Shown in pieces: positions 42,655-50,938 of a DNA stretch of 64,000 nucleotides; position 1 is the stretch's first letter; each line of letters opens with the position of its first letter. The DNA is from Chaetoceros tenuissimus. Taxonomy: Eukaryota; Bacillariophyta; Thalassiosirophyceae; Chaetocerotales; Chaetocerotaceae. Under the pieces are notes generated by a model. It did no database searches. It saw nothing but the letters and a program-made list of their open reading frames with translations, and was not told where the DNA came from. Where the stretch lies: contig BLLK01000022.1 in the NCBI GenBank assembly GCA_021927905.1, positions 2,232,001-2,296,000 on the forward strand, in the 5' to 3' direction. The position numbers and the translations under genes were made by a program.

Positions 42655-45600
42655 ATGGGCCGTCAACATGATATTCGCTTCACTGGAAACTTCAAGCAGA
42701 ATGTACCAACTAACATTTTGGCTGCTGTTCCTGATGAATATGATGTTTTATTCAAGACAGCACCCTTCGAACATAACCTTCCACTAGGCATGGATGTTAA
42801 TGAAGCAATGAATCTCGATGACAAGAACTTGGAGGAGAAGGCTGCGTTGTGTTTCCCCATTGGCTCTGTTTGGCAGCGAAAGGAATTTGAGCGGAAATTA
42901 ACACATTTCTGTACGGCTTCTGACTTTAATTTTTCTTGGACATGTGATAGTAACACAAGTTTTCAATGTAGCAAGTATGGGAATCCAAGATCAAAGAAAG
43001 GCGAAAAGATCTCTGCAAAGGAAAAGAATACTATGAAATGTGGATGCACATGGCGCATCATCACAAGTAACCTATGGACATTTCCTTCTAAGAAGGAAGG
43101 TGGACAGCGACAAAAATGGTTCACTACACCACCTGATGAAGAAACGAAGAACAGTATGTTCATTGTTGTGAAAGAACTACCTAAACAGCCACACAATCAT
43201 CCTGGTGACAAAACTACATATCAGGATACATTGAAGAAGGGTGGTCACGTTTCAAGAGCACTTGGAGAAGATTCTTTAATGGTACGAAACTCTCTCTTAA
43301 TTCTACGCAATAGAGGAGGACTAAGCAACCGAGACATCCAAACCTTAGGTAATGTCTCTACTCCATCATGTGTTGTATGGGATAATGATCGATGTTCTAA
43401 CTGGAGAAAGAAAATGGTTCGATTATCCATGACGTTGAAACCTGAGCAATACGAATCACAGAAAGCATTTGAAGCTTCGTTCATGTCCCCCGAAATCCAA
43501 AAGATGTTCAAAGACGACCTTGGAGATGCTGAATTCACTGATATAGTGAATAAAAGAGCAAAGGAAGAACTTAGTAAATTCTACAATGAACGCTTTCAAA
43601 GGCTTGATCCAGAAACACAAGAATCGGAAATAGATGCATGGTTCAAACGTATGAAAGCAATGGATCCGTTCTTTGACTATGAATTAATGTTAAACGATCA
43701 GAAAGAGATAATTGGCGTTGCCTGGATGACAGGGCAAATGCGATGTGATCTTGAAGATCTTGGTGACTATCTTATGTTGGACATGATGAAGAAAGAAACC
43801 AACACAAGCCTGTTTCTATATGCTTCGATTGTACTTCACCGTGCTGACCAGTCACTCTGTGTGGCATGCGAAGCCCTTCTGTTGAATGAATCTCTTCCAA
43901 CATACAAGTTCTTATGTGATGCAACCTTTAATATGGCTTTCGAAATCAAAAAGGAAGATGTAGACATTATTGCTGGTGACGAATTTCTTGATCAAGACAA
44001 AATTCGGGATGTACTTGGATTTCCGAATGCAAAGTTTATTTTCGACCAATTTCATCTCATCCAAGTGAATCTAAGAAAGAAATTCGCCGGTACGTTGTTT
44101 TTTGAGCTGCTTGAATCTCAGATTTATAAATGGATAAATGCTACTACGGAACAAGGCTTTGAAGATCAGTTTGGGAACTTGAAGAAGCAAATGGAAAATC
44201 TTGGCTGTACTGCTCCTCATTTCGATGCTATTAAAGATCTTAATTTGAAAAAAGATCACTTTGCATGGTATAAGCTTCGCTCTTATAAAGGAACTCTACG
44301 AAGGAAAGGAAATTCTGGTTCCGAATCGAACCATGCTAGTGTTGTTAGGTGTTTGGATTCGAATGCACTGCTAGAGATTCCAATGATGTTCTCAACTTTA
44401 TCTAATAGGCAACTTCATTGGAACTATCGAGCAAAACAGAATTATGAAAGTAGTGAGAGAGAGCTGCGTTTTTCAAACAATCAAACGAAAATTCCCATCT
44501 TGATGAATGCTTCAGAATGCATTGATGGACGTACTCTCAATTATCATGGATATAAACTTCTTGAAGATCAATACAATTTATCAAATCATCTGAACTACAA
44601 AGAAGACGAAGATGGAAACTTGGTATTCGATGATGGAATCATTTTGGAGAAGAATAAACCCTGTAAATGCGAGTATCGGATGGCAGATAAGATTCAATGT
44701 TGTCATGAGATTAAGCGTTCGGGTGTCTTTGATTTACAATGCTTTGCTAGACGTTACATTTATCACAACCGTCCATGGGAACGTAGTATTCCCAGAAATG
44801 GCGTAGACAAAAAATCACTTAGCAATGGTGATTTCAAACCGAGCAATGCACCATTGAACAAGACAGCCGGATTATCCACTGAGGAGAGAAGGGACTCTGA
44901 TAACCTGGAGTATGAAGAAGAATCATCTGTTCTACTTACTACTTTCAGTTTTCAAGAGATGATGGATCTATGTAAGAATCTGGTTACCGCTTTAACCAAC
45001 AGACCGCGTGAATTCCAGAAAAGAGCGTGTGCTGCAATCTTTGCCATGACACAACTTGCCAAAAGTGATACTATGAATATGAATACAGATCTTAATTCTC
45101 TTTGGGACTCATACTTGCGTACAGAACAAGATCATTTGCAATCCTCAAAAACCATAGACCCATCAAAAAAGAGTAACTCTTACGCACAAACAAAGAGAAG
45201 GATTCGTTTTGGAACTGAATATACAAACGGTTCTACTGGACTAGGAAAGGGTAGAAGAAGATCTTTGAACACTCGTGAAGAACCAAAAGATGCTCAACAA
45301 GTAAAAAAATCAAAAAAAGATTGCAGTTTCTGCAACAATCCTACTTGTACATCTAAGACAACAAAGAACTGTCCAACTCTGTTGAAACATGGTGGTATTG
45401 TTATTGCAAGATATTCGAATTATGAAAAGAATCAGCCAAATCAGAATCTTCTAGACTCATTACTCCGTTGCAAGATATGTATGCCTACTGATAACGAGTA
45501 TACACTGAAGGGTACGTTTGATGGAAATAGTCAGAAGCACACAAGACATTTCATTCTTCATTCTGTGCATTGGAGAAAACGTCTATGCACTGAGCATGCG

Positions 45601-46263
45601 AATGACCCAAATAATGTGGATGTACTTGTCACAGCCATTGACTTCCAAGGTAACATTAATGACGATTGCAGGAAGCGCTTGGCTCCCTATATCGAATTTC
45701 AAAGATTTGTCTTGTTACGGGCAGAAAAAAACAGATTCATCATTGATAGGAGAGAATTTGATCAAGTAAATGATCATGACAGATCCCGGATGGTACCTGC
45801 AATTGAAAAGAACGTGATGGTACCAACCCTATCACGAGGTAACCAAGCTCCGAATGCGAGAGTCGATGAAAGAAACAGTAATGAAAGCTCCCAGATTGTA
45901 GCGACAACAACAAACAACGGGGCGATGCCCTTTCCATCTCAAGATAACCAAGCTCTTAGTGCTGGAAACATGCAAGCATTGGCAACTACTATGCATGATA
46001 TGCAGTTTCCAATGCCCGGATTGTCACAAGGTGTTCCTCTTTCTCAGCCGAATGGATTGTCACAAGGTGCTCCTATTTTTCAGCTGAATGGTCAACTTTC
46101 TATGCACGGAAATCAGCCTTTTACTGCACAAGGATATCAATTTCCATGTTGGCCACAAGGATATGCGTCTGGAAATGGATCCTTTAATGGAAGGGGATCT
46201 TACTCATATGACTGTAATCATCAATCACAAAATGATCCAAAAGAAAAGGAATTTGACATGTGA
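42655..46263 (+). CDS. MULE transposase (1,202 residues)
   Basis: An N-terminal Cys/His DNA-binding region of FAR1/FLYWCH type (CGCTWRIITS near 129, then QPHNHPGD near 180) is followed by the DDE core. The first Asp is in YLMLDMMKKETNTS (near 375), the second in IIAGDEFLDQDKIRD (near 442). FPNAKFIFDQFHL has the family's His near 467, and the Glu is in GSESNHAS near 557. A SWIM finger, CKC then CCH (C670, C672, C682, H684), follows. Further on is a Cys cluster (CSFCNNPTC, KNCPTL), then a Gln/Pro/Asn-rich tail with repeated LSQGxPxxQxNG. It cuts at the TIRs and inserts the element. The frame is uninterrupted. ATG 42655 is the first in-frame Met with family-like sequence after it. Confidence 0.9.
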   Translation: MGRQHDIRFTGNFKQNVPTNILAAVPDEYDVLFKTAPFEHNLPLGMDVNEAMNLDDKNLEEKAALCFPIGSVWQRKEFERKLTHFCTASDFNFSWTCDSNTSFQCSKYGNPRSKKGEKISAKEKNTMKCGCTWRIITSNLWTFPSKKEGGQRQKWFTTPPDEETKNSMFIVVKELPKQPHNHPGDKTTYQDTLKKGGHVSRALGEDSLMVRNSLLILRNRGGLSNRDIQTLGNVSTPSCVVWDNDRCSNWRKKMVRLSMTLKPEQYESQKAFEASFMSPEIQKMFKDDLGDAEFTDIVNKRAKEELSKFYNERFQRLDPETQESEIDAWFKRMKAMDPFFDYELMLNDQKEIIGVAWMTGQMRCDLEDLGDYLMLDMMKKETNTSLFLYASIVLHRADQSLCVACEALLLNESLPTYKFLCDATFNMAFEIKKEDVDIIAGDEFLDQDKIRDVLGFPNAKFIFDQFHLIQVNLRKKFAGTLFFELLESQIYKWINATTEQGFEDQFGNLKKQMENLGCTAPHFDAIKDLNLKKDHFAWYKLRSYKGTLRRKGNSGSESNHASVVRCLDSNALLEIPMMFSTLSNRQLHWNYRAKQNYESSERELRFSNNQTKIPILMNASECIDGRTLNYHGYKLLEDQYNLSNHLNYKEDEDGNLVFDDGIILEKNKPCKCEYRMADKIQCCHEIKRSGVFDLQCFARRYIYHNRPWERSIPRNGVDKKSLSNGDFKPSNAPLNKTAGLSTEERRDSDNLEYEEESSVLLTTFSFQEMMDLCKNLVTALTNRPREFQKRACAAIFAMTQLAKSDTMNMNTDLNSLWDSYLRTEQDHLQSSKTIDPSKKSNSYAQTKRRIRFGTEYTNGSTGLGKGRRRSLNTREEPKDAQQVKKSKKDCSFCNNPTCTSKTTKNCPTLLKHGGIVIARYSNYEKNQPNQNLLDSLLRCKICMPTDNEYTLKGTFDGNSQKHTRHFILHSVHWRKRLCTEHANDPNNVDVLVTAIDFQGNINDDCRKRLAPYIEFQRFVLLRAEKNRFIIDRREFDQVNDHDRSRMVPAIEKNVMVPTLSRGNQAPNARVDERNSNESSQIVATTTNNGAMPFPSQDNQALSAGNMQALATTMHDMQFPMPGLSQGVPLSQPNGLSQGAPIFQLNGQLSMHGNQPFTAQGYQFPCWPQGYASGNGSFNGRGSYSYDCNHQSQNDPKEKEFDM

Positions 46264-46406
46264 ATATTGACATTGTTCAGTAAAGTTTCTAAAGTATAAT
46301 AGTATAGAATTAAGAGATTATAAGTAAAAAATACTATACTTGGTACTTTTACTTTGTATTTACTTCTACCTAAAACCAAAATCGTTTTTCGAAAATTTGT
46401 AGTAAA

Positions 46407-47312
46407 ATGAGTAACATAATATTTTCGGAGTATCATCGAGAGCGTGTTTTCACCGTGGACAATGGATATGAAGGCATTGTGAACCAAGTTCATGCCATAA
46501 TTTTCGACATCATGAGTAAACGCAAAGCAACAAAATTCACCTCGGATAGCGCAGGAGACGTATTCAATTCATGTAATGGTGAGGAAAATGTAATCTGTCT
46601 GAACTCTGATAGTGAAGACTCCGGATCAGTTACCATCATTGAACCACATGCCGCACCATCATCAAAGAAGTTCAAGACTGCAAGGCAAGTATCTACCAGC
46701 TATGGCAAAAAGGCATTCGGTTCATCATCTGCCAAGCAAGAGCGCAACTGCAAACCATATCGTTGTTCCTCAGGTATTCCGAAAACTGTAAGAAAAGAGA
46801 ATGCATGGAAGAAGGCTGAATCTCCAACTTCTATTGCTCAAGATGTGAAACCTGCTTCTCTTCCAAGCGAATTTACCCTGAAGGCCATTGAGGAAGCTAG
46901 TGATGAAGAGAAGAAAGAGAATGATGTCTTCCATGACAAATTTGATAACTTTTTCGTGCAGTGGCAAACGGCAGTTGTGCACTTCGAGAATGAAGGAAAT
47001 GTAGAACTTGATGCTGCTAGGGATTACACCGATAAGCTTCGTAGCTCTTTTGAGTTCTTCTTGATCAACTATTATCCATGGAAAAAGTTGGGCCATTCTG
47101 GATGGGGGGAATGTGAGATATTTAAGAAGCACGTTGCCCAACTTACTCGTTCTGTCAATGGTTTCGGACCTAAATCCGTCTATCTATTTGCAATGATAGC
47201 ACGTGAAGAATTCGGTGTGAATCACAAATTCGAATTTGGTCCTGGAACCAAGTATTCAACAATCTATATCAATGGATTCAGTCATTGGATAAGAGATCAT
47301 CATGTGGCCTAG
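46407..47312 (+). CDS. MULE accessory ORF, 301 residues, unknown function
   Basis: It lies downstream of and in the same direction as the transposase, 143 bp apart, and ends 250 bp before the right TIR, so it belongs to the element. Residues 30-150 are polar with an acidic/Ser SUMO-interaction-like patch (ENVICLNSDSED) and a basic stretch (KPYRCSSGIPKTVRKENAWKK). The C-terminal about 130 residues look folded (NFFVQWQTAVVHFENEG, INYYPWKKLGHSGWGECEIF, FGPGTKYSTIYINGFSHW). No family is recognised. It might play the role that mudrB-type second genes play in autonomous Mutator elements; that is analogy only. Confidence 0.7.
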   Translation: MSNIIFSEYHRERVFTVDNGYEGIVNQVHAIIFDIMSKRKATKFTSDSAGDVFNSCNGEENVICLNSDSEDSGSVTIIEPHAAPSSKKFKTARQVSTSYGKKAFGSSSAKQERNCKPYRCSSGIPKTVRKENAWKKAESPTSIAQDVKPASLPSEFTLKAIEEASDEEKKENDVFHDKFDNFFVQWQTAVVHFENEGNVELDAARDYTDKLRSSFEFFLINYYPWKKLGHSGWGECEIFKKHVAQLTRSVNGFGPKSVYLFAMIAREEFGVNHKFEFGPGTKYSTIYINGFSHWIRDHHVA

Positions 47313-47562
47313 AACCTTCTTTTATGCGATCACATATGGTATTCCTCTATTGCATTCCGCCTGGGGCAGATCGTGGAATCATGACATCGACAAGTCCTCC
47401 CTCTTCTGATAGGTTCTGTTATGGAACTAATTGCATTACAGTATTGTAATATGACTAATTATGCTACCCATTATCCAGCATATGTTATAGTATCAGAACG
47501 GTGTGTGATCAGTGTGGTGTTGTTTGTTGCTACGTATTGTACGTAATTACATTAGGATTTAT

Positions 47563-47681
47563 TGACACTTGTCATACGACAAAAGGTATACGGGATAGAC
47601 CTGGGAATGACGTCACTAACGGCTATCTAACGACTGCCTGTCCACTGCCTGTACTACTACTGACTGTACTAACACTAACTC
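47563..47681 (-). repeat. MULE right terminal inverted repeat
   Basis: 119 bp, the exact reverse complement of 42158-42276. It has the same TGACGTCA palindrome at 47608-47615. Confidence 0.95.
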
Positions 47682-47698
47682 ATTGTATGGTCGTTCCT
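47682..47698 (-). rRNA. 5S rRNA gene, 5' part (nt 1-17), separated by the MULE
   Basis: The minus strand reads AGGAACGACCATACAAT. Nt 1-9 pair with the 3' end at 42048-42057 (helix I), and CCATAC is the near-universal 5S 5' motif. Nt 9-17 are the duplicated target. Counting the target once, the two parts total 118 nt, the normal 5S length. Confidence 0.8.
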
Positions 47699-47867
47699 GC
47701 CATTAGTGAGGAGAACTTGCTACAGTAACACTAGAGCATTGTTTGATGGAAGTGAAAAGATTACTCGTAGATGAAAATGAAATGAATTTCAACTGCATAA
47801 ATAAATGCTCCAACCTTCTCCATCCTTTATTTCTTTCCCTTCCCACTAAACCTTTTCTAGTTTCAAC

Positions 47868-48713
47868 ATGTTTGGTAGGCCAGTACTGGTACTCAAGATT
47901 AAATCCAGCATATGTCCGTGCCTTACTTCTCAAGAAGACAACACTGCAATAGGTGCAATAAACACTCTCTCCAATGTTTCGGCAATATATTATGACCTAT
48001 CAGATAATGCATCAAAAGTATCCGCTGCTGCAAGTGGAATGGGAAAACTAGTGTCTGGAATCTTTGGATCTAAATCATCACCTTCTAAAGCTGAAAACAA
48101 TTCAATACCACGCAATACTCGTCAAGGGAATCTAGGAATCATTGATACAATGCGTGGACCAGCTTTATCAATCACTTATGATTTCGATTTGGAAATGGCA
48201 ATGAATGATGAAAATGATGATGAAGAGAGACAATCTAATTCTCAACCCAAAGATAAATCAATCACGTTGAAAAGAATAGGAGAAATCAGTCCCAATGATT
48301 CTTTCATGTCTTCTTCATCGTCTGGGATATCCATTTATACTAGAAAGAAACATAGAAATGATGAAGAACGAGAAATATGTCGTCTCGATTTAAAAAATAG
48401 TAGGACTGGTGAAGATCTATCAAGTAATGATCGTGACGAGGTTATAGATGCATTCAAGTTAATTGTGCATTGGGATACTGAACGAAGATCAAAGTTACCG
48501 CCTGGTGAAGAAGAAGACGATGATGACGAGGATGACAATAATGAAAATAGAACTTTGGGTCAAAGGGCATTGAAAATGAAACATTTTGCTCAAAGGGAAA
48601 TTGAAATGAAAAGACAGAGGAAAGATAGAGAAGACAGGAAGCAGCGGTATTTAAAAGACTCTGGTGGACTGAAATACACTGCAGTGACAATGGCCAATCG
48701 AGCCATGACTTGA
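47868..48713 (+). CDS. Conserved-looking charged protein of unknown function
   Basis: 281 residues with no intron seen. The N-terminus (MFGRPVLVLKI) leads to a semi-hydrophobic segment with NVSAIYYDLSDNASKVSAAA, AASGMGKLVSGIFGSKSSPS and GPALSITYDFDLEMAMN. An acidic/Ser region follows (SFMSSSSSGISIY, PPGEEEDDDDEDDNNE), and the protein ends in a basic helix (KMKHFAQREIEMKRQRKDREDRKQRYLKDSGGLK split over about 35 residues). No domain is recognised. The MULE and 5S remnant lie 170-190 bp upstream, so its promoter borders the insertion. It converges with STRAP, 101 bp away. Confidence 0.65.
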   Translation: MFGRPVLVLKIKSSICPCLTSQEDNTAIGAINTLSNVSAIYYDLSDNASKVSAAASGMGKLVSGIFGSKSSPSKAENNSIPRNTRQGNLGIIDTMRGPALSITYDFDLEMAMNDENDDEERQSNSQPKDKSITLKRIGEISPNDSFMSSSSSGISIYTRKKHRNDEEREICRLDLKNSRTGEDLSSNDRDEVIDAFKLIVHWDTERRSKLPPGEEEDDDDEDDNNENRTLGQRALKMKHFAQREIEMKRQRKDREDRKQRYLKDSGGLKYTAVTMANRAMT

Positions 48714-48814
48714 TGCAATTTACCTCACGTAAATATAAATTTAACAAAATTTTTGATCACGATGTAGTGCGACTAGAACAGATTGTGAATATCCGAGTGC
48801 TAGGTTATAATGAC

Positions 48815-49819
48815 CTATGATTCTTCTTTTGGATCAGTTTTCCAAAGACGAATTGTACCATCTTCGGAACCAGTAGCATAGGTCTTTCCATCTGGAGCAT
48901 ATCTCAAGCAACGAATAGGACCATGATGACCACGATGGCATTCAAGTTCCTCTCCTGTTTCAAAGTCAAATACTCTGACCCATAAATCTGATCCTCCAGC
49001 AACAAATTTCTTTCCACTAGATGGATGCAAGGTAGCCCCTCCTTCTTCTCTGAAATGAATTGGCATCTTGTGACAATGTAAGAGTGATCCTTCTAACTTT
49101 TTATCTTTTCCTTCTCCACTAATAACAAGTTTGAAGAATGAAACTGATGTTCCAGCTGCAATGGTCAAAATAATCTGTGACTCTCCATCCTTTGTCAAAT
49201 GAGTCACTTCCATGTCTCTCACTTCAGCCTCGACTTCCAAAGTACAAACATTAGATTCAGAACCAACATTCCAACAACGAATCTTTCCATCTGAAGCAGC
49301 AGCAAGCAATAAATCATTGTCTAACCAGATACATTTCGTAATATTCACCTTATCTTGAGCCTGTTTCATCTCCTTGACATTCCCAGGTTCTTCCGCCTTT
49401 TGCCCCTTTTCCAATTCAAAAACTCGCAAAATACCTTCATGACCTCCACTAGCAAGATATTTAGAGTCTAAACTAAAATCTACAGTTTTGACAATATGCT
49501 TATGTGCAAATGTCATTAGATCTTTTCCAGTAATTGCATCCCAAACTTTTACCGAAAAGTCTCCACTTGCAGTTGCTGCGAGATATCCCATTGGATCAAG
49601 TTTTGTAGACCATACTGCTCCCTTGTGCCCTGACCATGTTCCGATCCAATCTCCAGACGCAGCATCGCGAATCATGGGTTGTTTGTCATGACATGCTGAG
49701 ACGAGGAGAGTGCGATTAGGTTCATCTGGAGGGCAGAGGAATGATACCTCTGCCAAAGGACGTGTATGACCGGGACAAACGATTGGAATTTGCCGAGGTG
49801 TTGTTGATGCTGTTGCCAT
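48815..49819 (-). CDS. STRAP: STRAP/UNRIP-like WD40 protein
   Basis: 334 residues from ATG 49819; the frame reaches further only through TTG. Seven WD-type blades are present, with family-typical segments: CPGHTRPLAEVSF, WSGHKGAVWSTKLDP, AATASGDFSVKVWDAITG, FAHKHIVKTVDFS, SGGHEGILRVFELEK, CIWLDNDLLLAAASDGKIRCW and GHHGPIRCLRYAPDG. In other eukaryotes STRAP (UNRIP) joins the SMN complex and TGF-beta receptor signalling; in a diatom an snRNP-assembly or translation role is the likelier inference. The length matches the family (about 330-350). Confidence 0.85.
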   Translation of the reverse strand: MATASTTPRQIPIVCPGHTRPLAEVSFLCPPDEPNRTLLVSACHDKQPMIRDAASGDWIGTWSGHKGAVWSTKLDPMGYLAATASGDFSVKVWDAITGKDLMTFAHKHIVKTVDFSLDSKYLASGGHEGILRVFELEKGQKAEEPGNVKEMKQAQDKVNITKCIWLDNDLLLAAASDGKIRCWNVGSESNVCTLEVEAEVRDMEVTHLTKDGESQIILTIAAGTSVSFFKLVISGEGKDKKLEGSLLHCHKMPIHFREEGGATLHPSSGKKFVAGGSDLWVRVFDFETGEELECHRGHHGPIRCLRYAPDGKTYATGSEDGTIRLWKTDPKEES

Positions 49820-49892
49820 ATTACTAGAATATGTCAATTAGTTGGTAGTAAGTTCGTCGAGTATCTCAAGATCACTACGGTAATGCTATCTA

Positions 49893-50300
49893 ATGCTTTC
49901 AACTTTCAAGTTCATCTCTTTTTTCGTTCATCTTCTGCTTTCTGCTTTGTTCTCCCATTCTAGTTATCCACGTCAGGTTGGTGCATTTACATTAGGGTTC
50001 GCATTGGCATTGTTGTGTCAGAACATGCCATCACGCATTGACACGAAAGAACAAAAATTTGATATGTTGTTCCGTTGCTTGGTTATGGATGTGTTGAATA
50101 CATGAAACATCGCCGTCTGCAACTACAGAACTCTTCTCTCGCTAAAAAGGATTTGAGAAAGAAAAACAAAATCATTTTCAAGAGACAAAGATCAAAGAAG
50201 GTAAGCATCACAGCATCACCATTCCATTTTCTTCCCTGCTTTAGTATTTCTTTGAACCATTCTCATATCTCGCATCCTCTCAAACAGCAAAATGACATGT
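49893..50300 (+). CDS. Possible small membrane protein, one intron, with a frame change
   Basis: ATG 49893 opens a hydrophobic N-terminus, and the frame continues through VGAFTLGFALALLCQNMPSR and DTKEQKFDML, then stops at 50105. Another frame picks up at about 50075 with GYGCVEYMKHRRLQ and a very basic tail ending RSKK at a GTAAGC donor (50201). An AAACAG acceptor (50288) would add QNDM and a stop. The two halves look like one protein broken by one base between about 50063 and 50078. Its last exon would overlap the start of the next gene. The start is only 73 bp from the STRAP ATG. Weak call. Confidence 0.35.
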
Positions 50301-50684
50301 GACTCCTATTCCAGAATTCTATCCCTAGTTATCGCATCCATACTCGTATTGCAAATTGCAGCTACTGGCTATCAACCAGATCCAACTCACCGATATGATC
50401 ATAAGAAAGATTTGGAAAAGTTGCTACATCCTAATAATGAATTGTACAAAGTGCACCATGTACAAAGCATTCAAAATATCAAACGTGCCAAAAAAGATGA
50501 TGGGAATGAGGAGGATGACTTCCTCTCAAGTGGTAAATATGGAAAAGTGAAACATGTGGCAAGAAAGGGGTATGTTCATGTTATGCCTCAAGTGAAGGAT
50601 ATGCAGTCTGTGGTTACAAAGATTCTCGAGACTTCTGAAACAGTTGAGAGACAGAGTGTAGTAGACTTGAAGGATCGGAAGTAA
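50292..50684 (+). CDS. Small secreted/lumenal basic protein, unknown function
   Basis: 130 residues. It has a signal peptide (RILSLVIASILVLQIAATG), then a charged, Lys/His-rich mature chain with HRYDHKKDLEKLLHPNNELY, KRAKKDDGNEEDDF and a C-terminal helix. No intron or domain is seen. The upstream intron acceptor at 50288 lies four bases before the ATG, so the transcript could have a spliced leader region. Confidence 0.5.
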   Translation: MTCDSYSRILSLVIASILVLQIAATGYQPDPTHRYDHKKDLEKLLHPNNELYKVHHVQSIQNIKRAKKDDGNEEDDFLSSGKYGKVKHVARKGYVHVMPQVKDMQSVVTKILETSETVERQSVVDLKDRK

Positions 50685-50938
50685 AGATATTTATTTGACA
50701 GTACATGATACTTGTTCAAAATGCAGTCTTTTTATAGATGCCAGAGTCTTGATTATCTTTCACAGTAAAATGATTGAAATAAAGCCTATTATGATGTTAA
50801 TGTTTTGTAATTCATTGTCCCAGTTGATGTAAGGCTTACCAGAAGCAAACTCGATCAAGGCTTTGCTCCACCTCATTTTTGTCATTGGCTCTAAGGAAGT
50901 AAATTTTATATAATAAAACATAACACTTATTATTTATT

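Larger units (their letters stand above)
42158..47681 (+). mobile_element. Mutator-like DNA transposon (MULE), complete, inserted in a 5S rRNA gene
   Basis: The element is 5,524 bp with 119-bp terminal inverted repeats that match at every position, flanked by an exact 9-bp direct repeat. Long TIRs, a 9-bp duplication and a SWIM-finger MULE transposase all define the Mutator superfamily. It carries the transposase (42655-46263) and a second ORF (46407-47312) in the same direction. Identical TIRs and an intact transposase point to a recent insertion. It splits the 5S gene after nt 17. Confidence 0.92.
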
